From Beverwykella pulmonaria (Eukaryota > Ascomycota > Dothideomycetes > Pleosporales > Melanommataceae): DNA of 64,000 nucleotides. Location: contig BCHH01000005.1 in the NCBI GenBank assembly GCA_001599595.1, positions 999,552-1,063,551 of the forward strand, read 5' to 3'. The translations under genes and the position numbers were made by a program. Under the pieces are notes generated by a model that was not told where the DNA came from, ran no database searches, and worked only from the letters and a program-made list of their open reading frames with translations. Of this stretch, positions 10,288 through 18,397 are shown piece after piece (positions within the stretch are counted from its first letter, which is position 1; each line of letters begins with the position of its first letter).

Positions 10288-10592
10288 TCTCGTAACTATC
10301 TTGCTATGTTGCTCCGTGTTAGGGATAGAGAAGATATTGGAAATTGACTACGAAGAACTAAATAACTATGGAAACCTTCCAACTTATATATCCGTCCTTC
10401 GACCCTCATGACTAATCTTACTGAAGGTGCTGAAGCCCTTGGCGCTTTAATACGTTCAGTACGTCATGTGACTGCTAAGGGTGCTGAGGCCCTTGGCGCT
10501 TCAACACGTTCAGCACGTCATGTGACTGCTTCCGACCCCCTGTGCCTATCGTTTCCATCTCTGCAGTGCGTGTGGATGTTTCGTGCGTAACA
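10288..10592 (-). mobile_element. LTR-like repeat, family C
   Basis: Read on the minus strand it begins TGTTACGCACGAAACATCC and ends near GTTACGAGA. It carries two 55-bp direct repeats containing GTCACATGACGTACTGAACG, a TATA-like GGATATATAAG, and a GC-poor tail with GCAACATAGCAAGATAG. A related copy in the opposite orientation is at 13224-13528, so the two form an inverted pair about 2.6 kb apart. No target duplication was found. Calling it an LTR rests on the TG..CA-like ends and the TATA position. Confidence 0.55.
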
Positions 10593-10858
10593 TCTAAGTG
10601 TGTGTGCGCAGCTCCACTGGCTTGCTGTTGCCAGACCCTTGATTCTTGAAAGTGTTAGGATATTAAACCGACATTACTAACAGGTGTTCACGGCTCCATA
10701 ATTTGAGCTTTGTACATGGGTAAGTAAGAATGTCTTACTGCGAGTGATCGACATTCCAAGATAAGGTAGGAAGATTAACAAAAGGTACTGCTTTATTCTT
10801 TTTGTTGAGAGTCCGTACTACATATGAATGATTTGTATGTTGGGCCCGAATGATGATA

Positions 10859-11002
10859 TGTGAAATGGGAGACATGTGAAATGGGAGGCATGTGAAATTG
10901 GGAGGCATGCGAAATAGGAGGCATGTGAAATAGGAGGCATGTGAAATAGGAGGCATGTGAAATAGGAGGCATGTGAAATAGGAGGCATGTGAAATGGGAG
11001 GC
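10859..11002. repeat. 16-bp minisatellite, about 9 copies
   Basis: Tandem copies of ATGTGAAATAGGAGGC with variants (GGGAGGC, GCGAAAT). It is non-coding as far as can be seen; the open frames through it are by-products of the repeat. Confidence 0.9.
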
Positions 11003-11371
11003 TGGCTAGGCGATGTCAGCTTTTGGATCATCGTGTCCGGGGAGTTCGAACTTAGTGGCAATGTCTCTATAAACTTGTTTCAATCTGGCAGCATTGCTTG
11101 CATGCACGCAAAACACCCATAGTTGCAGTGCAGACTCTTAAACTCTGTACGTATACTCGATAGCAAACTGAGCGGAATCTGCTAAGTCTATCTTAGGGTG
11201 CAAGGTATCTTGGGCCTTCACATAACTTCGCACTTGGCGATGTACATAAATGCCTACCGCACGCCTCCTAGACCGACAAGGGCCACTCGGCTATGGCCCT
11301 GTAAAGACACAGCGAGCACGACGTAGGTTTGATATTACACCAGCTAGGCCGATAAACGGTGGAGCCGCACT

Positions 11372-11533
11372 ACATGAATGCTCTGGGGAGCAAACGCAAA
11401 CTCCTGGGTGACAACCATCCCAAAACTCTTATAACAATGTGCAATCTCCCAGTCTTCTACTGCGATGGAGGGGGCTATCAAAGAGCGTAGGAGCAATTGC
11501 GTGCCGTTATCTATGCTCTGAAGCGCAAGCAGG
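11372..11533 (+). pseudogene. TPR (kinesin-light-chain type) relic
   Basis: One frame reads KRKLLGDNHPKTLITMCNL followed by a YCDGGGYQRA-like segment, a TAG, then EQLRAVIYALKRKQG. This is the fungal TPR repeat pattern (LG-x-x-HP-x-TL-x-x-x-NLA-x-x-Y-x-x-x-G) found at the C-terminus of many STAND/NB-ARC proteins. The in-frame stops and the lack of neighbouring repeats show a broken scrap. No gene is visible in 11003-11371, and 11537-11758 is open but unrecognised. Confidence 0.65.
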
Positions 11534-11966
11534 GAGTTGAAGATTTCTAGTACTACCGACTCTAAGTTCAGGCTCTCAGTTATCTATTTGCTAAAATTGG
11601 AGCAGAACAAGCTTGAGGATGGGTATATGTTTCTGCAATCGCACGTCCTATGTCCGTTGAATGGGTATATCGGCGAATTAATGCAGATATGTTATTACAT
11701 GGATCGCGAAGAGGATAGTAAAGACCGAAATACGGATAGAAGTGAGTTTGCTATGTAATGAGTGTTTTCGTCTGCTACAATGCAATTTCAACGTTTGTTC
11801 TGTATTCTCACTGTCTTACATCCCATGCGTACTTGACAATTTGGGAATTCCCGATTCTCAGTATTCATAGAGCGATTGCATGCCATAGGCTACGATTTTG
11901 AATAATTCCATCCAGTAGAGTTGGCACCGATAAATGTACCCTCAAGGCTCAATTTGTTGCATTCCA

Positions 11967-12438
11967 TTAACAGTGGGGGAGAGACCCTAGAGGTGTGTTA
12001 GTCGGGCAACTATAAACGCTTTCGATGAGAGTCGGACTTACCGTCCCAGGAAACATATGCCAAAGCAACCCAATCCCCGGCACCAGTGCCACTAGCAACC
12101 TTTGCCCAACCGCTAGCCCACAAATCAGTGCTTCATAATTAAGAAAAGGGGGCTCAAGACACTGACCTGTCGCCATTGACGGACGTAGTGTTATCTGTAG
12201 TATAGCATGAAAGGCTGATCCCCGTGCCCTTAGGATATTGACCGTCCGCCGGGCAGCTATTGCTCACGCGTGGGCACCTACGGTACCGCAGCCCATCCAC
12301 GAGAACAGTCGCGGAGACGGCGCGTTTTTCCAGAGCAGGAGCATCTCGAGGGCGGCTATCAATTGTAGGTTCTTGGGCTATAGCGCTAGCGGCCAGGGTT
12401 AAAAGGGCGATAGGAGAGAACTTCATAGTGCCTTTCAA
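11967..12438 (-). CDS. Small secreted SH3-like Cys-containing protein
   Basis: Exons 12167-12438, 12042-12112 and 11967-11986, with 54- and 55-bp GT-AG introns, give 120 residues (116 if the second ATG at 12426 is used). Residues from the second Met form a signal peptide (KFSPIALLTLAASAIAQ). A propeptide with a Kex2-type Lys-Arg (ALEKR) follows. The mature part (VLVDGLRYRRCPRVSNSC ... VNGDSGWAKV ... DWVALAYVSWDG) has the small beta-barrel pattern of bacterial-type SH3-like secreted proteins of fungi, with four Cys and a final Cys at the C-terminus (SLPHC). It sits among transposon and TPR relics. A secreted role is inferred; no function is known. Confidence 0.8.
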
Positions 12439-13223
12439 TCGCAGGATCGATTTTGGGTGATATTAAAGTTAGGGTAGAGAGATGATATTGAGAGAAATCT
12501 CCAAGCGGCTTCTAGGCGTAGTTATTTATACACACCACCAAAGCATATATTCTTAGTGTGTTTTCTATCGGACCATGAATGAGACCTAGGCGACTCGCCT
12601 TTGTTGAGGAAACCGATTCCCTTTGGATACTGTGGTTCATCTGCGTGCGAAGGCAGCTTACCCTGGTAAGTATAAACTATACTTGCGCCGACTAATGAGA
12701 CGACTTTCTGAAGACGCTAAATGTCCTCTATACGACCAACATTGCATTGCTTGCATTTAAGCTCTTTAAAAATGAATCGATTAGCATATGTAGGAAGAAA
12801 TCGTATGACTATACTTCAGCTTCAATTTCCACAGCTTCGGCTCTCATTTTGACAACATCAGTTCAGCTTCAACAAGAAGTTATTGTCTGCTTCCTCACCT
12901 GTGGTGTCAAATGATATATTGAAAAGCACTTTGCCAGTGTTGAGCGTCTGGAAGCAGTTGCCACTGCCCGCATCCAGATCTTAACCGTGCAGGTGCGGCT
13001 GATTGCACAGCCCAAAGTGTGGTGCGGTAAAGCAGATGTGCAGGGTCAGATTTTAGCGGAAGACGATTGTGCAAGCAGTTAAACTCAATAACGGTGCAGG
13101 ATACTATCCCTAGGTGTTATGCACACAAACAGCAGGCACTGCAGGGAACCTGAAGTGATAAACGCAGAGGCGTAGGATGTCAGGACGTTGGTTGGTGTTG
13201 GTCACCATCAGCAAATGTGGGGC
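12439..13223. other. Intergenic, nothing recognised
   Basis: Includes the promoter side of the secreted-protein gene and sequence too degenerate to classify. No coding frame or element end could be supported. Confidence 0.4.
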
Positions 13224-13528
13224 TTGCAGGGGTCACGTGATGTACTGAATGCCAAGGAGGGCCTGGCGCTCACAGCACATCACATGACGTACTGAGCGTA
13301 CTGAACGCTAAGAAACGTTCAGCACCCACAGCACGTCACCTGACGTACTGAACGTACTTAAGGCCAAGAAACGTTCAGCACGTTCAGCACGATTAGTCAT
13401 GAAGGTCGAAGGACGGATATATAAGTTGGATGGTTTCCATAGTTATTTAGTTCTTTAGTTCTTCGTAGTCAATTCCAATATCTTCTTTATCCCTAACCCG
13501 GAGCAACATAGCAAGATAGGTTACGACA
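13224..13528 (+). mobile_element. LTR-like repeat, family C
   Basis: Plus-strand copy related to 10288-10592. It has repeated CACGTGATGTACTGAA / ACATGACGTACTGA blocks, a TATA-like GGATATATAAG at 13420, then TAGTTATTTAGTTC and GCAACATAGCAAGATAGG, ending GTTACGACA. The bases after the end (GTGTATCGGGG) are still similar to those beside the other copy, as expected if a primer-binding site follows. The 5' boundary is approximate. No gene is seen in 13529-14123. Confidence 0.55.
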
Positions 13529-14144
13529 GTGTATCGGGGAAAGTTTTTTTGTGGCCAAATTGGCTCATGCCTGGCACGTCACTGTGAGCCACGGTACGAA
13601 TAGAACGCGCCTTGCAGGTTGAGTTCTGAACGTGGAAGTGGCTTCCACAACTAGCATGTGCCTGCAATGTTGTTGCGCGTCGCGTTCCGCTTGTGCGATT
13701 AGTGCAATGGCTGTGCTATGTTTTGGCGGGTGTCGTTGTGCGCGTTCCACGGCCCCAATGTTTGCTCCACGACCTCCCAACGTCGCTCCACGCCTGCCAC
13801 GCCACCAACAATTCTGCCGCTGGCATTACATTGCTATGCCGCATCCGCCAGGAATACAGTCTTTAGCGTCCGGCATATATCATTAAGCTTGATTTCTTGT
13901 GTTTACGCTGTACTCTCATCCACAGTACACTCTGTTTTTAATGTAGCTAACTAGAGCATACTTGCATCTACGGTTTATTTTGGAAGTTCTTTCCTTCTCA
14001 ATCACGCCGTGCTACACCTGAAACAGTAGGGTCGTTGATAGAGCCAGACACTGCATGGAAGAAGGACTGAAGCAAGACGCGCGTACATTATAGACTAACA
14101 GTCAGGACGACGAAGATTTCCGGATGTCACAGAGTGACGCTGTT

Positions 14145-14320
14145 TGTCACGAGAGGCTATCGGTAGTTTCGGATCGGATTCAATTGTCTATCGGAGGACT
14201 ACTAATACTATCTCAAGTGCGATAAATATCTTACAAGACGTTGCGTAAGGAGCTCGACCAGAGGTCCTTCGCGTTCCATAAGTACCCGGCCTGGTTCGTG
14301 CGTTAGGGGTCTGGTTCGTG
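14145..14320 (+). mobile_element. Truncated family-A LTR
   Basis: Starts TGTCACGAGAGGCTATC like the family-A solo LTRs and stays similar through GACGTTGCGTAAGGAGCTC and GGTCCTTCGCGTTC, then breaks off at 14320. Just upstream (14124-14141) TGTCACAGAGTGACGCTG resembles the reverse complement of a family-A 3' end, giving a head-to-head scrap. Confidence 0.75.
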
Positions 14321-14322
14321 GC

Positions 14323-14505
14323 CTGCGGGAGTGGAAGGTCGCGAAGATCATACCGCTGCAGAAGCCGAAGCGGGGAGACTACACGATCGTCAACAATTAC
14401 CGGCTCATCTCGCTCCTCCCGATGCTGGATAAGGCCCTGAAGTCGCTGGTGGCCGAGAGGGTCGCATACCTGGTAGAGGAGTACAGCTTGCTACCGAAGA
14501 CTGCG
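14323..14505 (+). pseudogene. LINE (Tad/I-type) reverse transcriptase fragment
   Basis: About 60 codons reading LREWKVAKIIPLQKPKRGDY, then NNYRLISLLPMLDKALKSLV and AERVAYLVEEYSLLP. This matches the conserved N-terminal RT segment of non-LTR retrotransposons (W-x-x-AKI-x-PL-x-KP, YR-x-ISLL-x-x-x-x-K-x-x-E). It is flanked directly by a truncated LTR on the left and a TPR relic on the right, so it is a small captured fragment. Confidence 0.78.
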
Positions 14506-14792
14506 CGGACCTGGGACGGCTTGACGAGGCGGAGAAGATGTACTTGCGAGCCCTGCAATGCTATGAGAAAGCACTTGGCCAAGAAGCAGTGAAGACGTAT
14601 ATACCGGCACTTAATACAGCTCAGAATATGGCACTTCTCTTCAAGCAGACTGGCAGAACGCAGGAAGCAGTGGGTTTATACGAACAGGCTCTCTTTGGTC
14701 TTGAAGCAGTTTTCGGGCGTTCAAGCAACCGGTATCGCAGTATTGCCAGAATCTTGGATACACTGCACAGTACCAATGAACATGAGATATGA
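14505..14792 (+). pseudogene. TPR relic (STAND-protein C-terminus)
   Basis: The frame reads ADLGRLDEAEKMYLRALQCY, EKALGQEAVKTYIPALNTAQ and NMALLFKQTGRTQEAVGLYE, then runs to a stop at 14792. These are two to three TPR units of the kinesin-light-chain type (G-x-x-x-EA-x-x-x-Y-x-x-AL). The N-terminal side is replaced by a LINE fragment in another frame. It is probably the tail of a lost STAND or TPR gene. Confidence 0.72.
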
Positions 14793-15166
14793 ATTCCTAG
14801 TTCTAAGTTAATGCTACTTCCTAATAAATTTCACATTCAGTCTCAGTCTAGTGTTGCCGTTAAAGCAAAAATGTGTAAGCATACTTATAGGTTAAAGCAG
14901 CGGTTATAACAATAGTGTAGTACAGTACATTGTGTTGCCACTGCTAGCAGGGAGGACGGCCGACCCGCACCGGCCATACCCTTGTCTGAGAGGCGTTGAA
15001 TTTATTCTGGCGTGGAGGAAGAAAGAGGTTGAAATACATATCAGATATTGCCACTTGTGGCGGATGGGCGCCAAGAGACTTCACGGCTAGATCAGATCTC
15101 GGGAGACGGAGGGGCTCTAGAACCGGACAGTTGGAACAAGATCCACTGCGGGATCTAATCAAAATA

Positions 15167-16448
15167 CAAGACACACCCATGAACGGGCTGCTAGCGCGTT
15201 CGGTGGCAAGAGGTCTGTGCAGAGAAGGCTCTGGAATAAAATACCACACTTTATAAGCGGTTTGCTAGCAACGTGTTGTACCAAATTCCACACACTCCAC
15301 CACACCACCACAATGCCTAAAACACCTAATCGTCGGCTTACGTACAAAGAGCGCGTTCAAATATGGACCCTCAAAGATGATGGCCTACGACAGCAGGAGA
15401 TTGCAGATAAACTAGGGATACCTCAGAGAACCGTTTCTAATTGCCTAAATACTCCACAGACGCCGTCCAAACCTCGAGGTCGCCCTTCAATAATTACAAC
15501 ACCTCTTCGAATCTTACTTGTACGCCATGCCACTCAAAATGCTGAGCACAGGCGTAAAACCCGCGAAACTATTGCTCACGAGCTTGGTATTGAAGCCTGC
15601 CGCCGTACACTCGTTAAAGCCTTTGAGAAAGAGTTATATCACCGCCGTAAGGCCACAGAGAAGCCCTTCTTAACGCCAGAGCGCATGCACAATCGCCTAA
15701 TGTGGGCGTGGGAGCATGTTGACTGGAGCGACGAGCAGTGGGATAACTGCGGCTGGGGAGATGAGATGACTATGTATCTCAACCATGGCGAGGTATACGT
15801 TACAAGGCTGGCTGAAGAGAAGTACCTGCCTGAGTGCTGCATCCCTAAGTTTAAGCAGTTTTCATGTGGCATGGTGTGGGCCATGATATCTAGTATTTGG
15901 AAGGGCCCTCTCATCATTTTTGAGAAGGAGTGGCTTACTGCCAAAGGGACGATCAACTCAGACGTCTACATACGCCGGATCCTGCCATATATACAAGCTT
16001 TTCAGAACGGGTATAGGCAGCTAGAAGGCAAAGAACTCATCTATATGGAGGACAATGCCTCTATCCACACATCAAAGGCGACTACCTCAGCTATCCAGGC
16101 TCTGGGCATCAATCGGGTATGGTGGCCATCAAACTCACCTGACTTGAACCCTATTGAAAACGTGTGGAGATTGCTTAAATATCGAGTATCGAAGCGTTTC
16201 CCATATACAGAGGCCGAATTGAGGCAATATATGATGGAGGAGTGGGAGAAAATTGACGTTGAGGATTACACAAAGTATATCAGGTCCATGAGAGAGCGGT
16301 GCTGGGCAGTAATAATGGCGGGTGGCGGACATACGAAATGGTAATAAAATGCGTATTTGATAGTATTTTACATAAAAATAAGCATGGCTCAAACACGGGT
16401 GCACGTCCCTCAGAACCACGCTAGCAGCCCGTTCATGGGTGTGTCTTG
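15167..16448 (+). mobile_element. Tc1-type DNA transposon, structurally intact
   Basis: Terminal inverted repeats CAAGACACACCCATGAACGG at 15167 and the reverse complement ending at 16448, about 30 bp each. TA dinucleotides flank both ends (15165-15166, 16449-16450). It encodes one open transposase (15313-16344). The right TA is shared with the next Tc1 element. Confidence 0.93.
15313..16344 (+). CDS. Tc1 transposase, DD34E, apparently intact
   Basis: 343 residues without introns; the start is the MPKTPNRRL Met, as in related elements. An N-terminal helix-turn-helix (YKERVQIWTLKDDGLRQQEI, then KLGIPQRTVSNCL) is followed by a GRPS AT-hook-like linker and a second helical domain (RRKTRETIAHELGIEACRRT). 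The catalytic triad is present: Asp in NCGWGDEM, Asp in YMEDNASIH, and Glu in SPDLNPIENVW, with exactly 34 residues between the last two. It cuts and pastes its own element at TA sites in the nucleus. Open frame, clear TIRs and TA flanks suggest it may still be active, or was until recently. A dead relative lies next to it. Confidence 0.93.
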   Translation: MPKTPNRRLTYKERVQIWTLKDDGLRQQEIADKLGIPQRTVSNCLNTPQTPSKPRGRPSIITTPLRILLVRHATQNAEHRRKTRETIAHELGIEACRRTLVKAFEKELYHRRKATEKPFLTPERMHNRLMWAWEHVDWSDEQWDNCGWGDEMTMYLNHGEVYVTRLAEEKYLPECCIPKFKQFSCGMVWAMISSIWKGPLIIFEKEWLTAKGTINSDVYIRRILPYIQAFQNGYRQLEGKELIYMEDNASIHTSKATTSAIQALGINRVWWPSNSPDLNPIENVWRLLKYRVSKRFPYTEAELRQYMMEEWEKIDVEDYTKYIRSMRERCWAVIMAGGGHTKW

Positions 16449-16450
16449 TA

Positions 16451-17751
16451 CACCCTCCACCCATGAACGGACTGTTAGCGCGCGCTGAGGCCCACAGGCA
16501 TTGGCCCGTGCATAGAATGTCAAAGAAATGTAATTTTCAATGTAAATTACATACAAAATATCATCAAACTGTCATCTACCACTTCGTAGGCCCACCACCT
16601 GCATTGATAACTGCCCAACAACGCTCTCGCATGGACTTGATATACTTTGTCTAGACATCAATTTGAATCTTCTCCCACTCCTCTAATAGATATTGCCTCA
16701 CCTCAGCATCAGTTTTTGGAAAGCGCTTTGCTAGCCTGTACTTCAGAACGTTTTCAATTAGATTGAGATCAGGCGAGTTGGCTGGCCACCACATTTTCTG
16801 GATTCCTGCCGCATGATAAGCAGAGGTCGTCGCCTTTGAGTTGTGAATTGAAGCGTTATCCTCCATATAAATAAGGTCTCCGCCTGTGTAGGTTTTGTAC
16901 GCCTCTTGGAAGGTTTGAATAAGCGGTAATATATGGCAGATATAGACATCTAAGTTAACAGTCTTTTTCTTATTTGTACACCAAGCTTTATCAAAGATAA
17001 CAAGAGGCCCTTTGGCATCTATTAAGATAATAGACCACGCCATGCAGCTGCTAAAATCTTTAAATCAAGGCGCGCAGCAATCAGGTAACCAGGCTTCCTC
17101 AGGTCTCCGTGTAATGTATAGCTCTCCTGCACCTGTTCAAACAACAATCTCATCACTCCAGCCAACACGGGCCCAGTCTTCATCTGTCCAGGATATGTGC
17201 TCCCATGCCCACTGCACCCTCTCAGCCTTGTGAGCATCAGTCAGAAAGGGCTTCAGTGTTACCTTTCAGCGGTGGTAGAGCTCCTTTTCAAAGGCCTTGA
17301 CAAGTGTTCAACGGCAGACGTTGATCCCTAGCTCTTAGGCAATCTCCTCGCTAGTTTTCCGGCGTTGTTCAGCGTTTTCAGTAGCATGGCGAACAAGAAG
17401 GTGTCGAAGAGGTGTATTTAGTATAGGTTTTCGACCTTTAGGTTTCGTAGGAGTCTCAGGCAATCGAAGACAATTGGAAATTGTACTCTGAGGGATCCCG
17501 AGCTTCTAAGCAATTGCTGTTTGTGTTCATCCAAGCTCAGCTAGAGTATGGATTTGGATGCGTTCCTTGTAGCTAAGACGACGTTTTGGCGTTTTTGGCA
17601 TTGCAGGTGGAAGACTGTGTTGGAAAAAATACATAGAATTGTATAGGAACCCTTGTATAAACTTGTGTAATTTTTCCAGAAGCTTCATGCAACTTCTATG
17701 CACGGGCCAAAGACCGTGCGACGCTAACAGTCCGTTCATGGGTGGAGGGTG
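16451..17751 (-). mobile_element. Second Tc1-type element, inactive
   Basis: Ends CACCCTCCACCCATGAACGG at left and its inverted match at right, extending through GCCCGTGCATAGAA / GCACGGGCC-like inner blocks. It is flanked by TA (16449-16450 and 17752-17753). It is oriented opposite to the first Tc1. The TIR core CCCATGAACGG is common to both, but the outer bases differ, so they are separate subfamilies. Confidence 0.9.
16651..17601 (-). pseudogene. Tc1 transposase, degenerate
   Basis: Starts MPKTPKRRLSYKERIQIHTL and follows the neighbour's transposase throughout, but carries several in-frame stops, for example after LAELG, before KLGIPQSTISNCL, and in the CR-x-TLVKAFEKELYHR region. The DNAs for the catalytic parts are still readable (GWSDE, YMEDNASIHNS, NSPDLNLIENV, where the usual P of NPIEN has become L). 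It cannot make a full protein. Confidence 0.9.
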
Positions 17752-17860
17752 TATAAAGATTGTCTGAGATGATTTTCCTCCTCTTTCAACAATTCAAAAG
17801 TTTTCCCTGCCCCCCAGACAACCCTGTGGCCGGAGCGGGTCGACCATCCTCCCTGCTAGC

Positions 17861-18397
17861 ATGATTGACATGTTCGTCCGTTAGTCTACTGTAGCCACTT
17901 GCAAATTCGCTGTTGCTGAAGTCTGATTGATGCATCTCAGCCTCAGCTCGCTATTACTCTTGGGCGGTGCAGTGAGCCGCACCCCGCCCTAACTCCCTCA
18001 GTACAAAATAAGGATAATGCACTGCAATTAACGCATTTTGCAGCCAGCGATAAAGTGCCGATATGCCTCTCACTCCAAAGTACGCAACTTTGGTCGTTCT
18101 ATCGCATGATTGGCGTTCTGCGCCTCCTGCCACCGAACCAAAAGCTAAATGCAAGTCCCTCGAGTCCTGCGATGACTTTAACGTTCACTTTCAACTATGA
18201 CTGCTTTTAGCCGTTTTTGCGTTACGGCCAAGAATCCAGCATTTCGCGTATTCGCTTACTTACAGCATTTGAGGCTGAGCCCACAGCTGGCAGGCCGCTA
18301 TGCTGCCGCTGCCTTAAAGTTTTCCAAATGTAAACCCACTATTTCATCACTCTTCTAACCCTCCCACAACATTTATTTGCCGCACCTTCCGACTATT
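17861..18397. other. Upstream region of the NACHT-WD40 gene
   Basis: No gene recognised. It probably holds the receptor gene's promoter and 5' UTR; the last 80 bp are pyrimidine-rich, as is common before fungal start codons. Confidence 0.45.

Larger units (their letters stand above)
14943..17860. mobile_element. Second long-TIR MITE copy carrying two Tc1 insertions
   Basis: The left part (14943-15164) starts GCTAGCAGGGAGGACGGCCG and follows the 2892-3913 element closely through GGATCTAATCAAAAT. The right part (17754-17860) ends CCTCCCTGCTAGC and shares about 55 bp of inverted terminus, but its inner sequence differs. Two Tc1 elements separate the halves. Either one diverged copy was split, or two related ends now flank the Tc1 pair. 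Confidence 0.7.

Noticed and set aside
10859..11002. CRISPR-like array
   Set aside because: Units are head-to-tail without spacers and the DNA is eukaryotic; it is a minisatellite.
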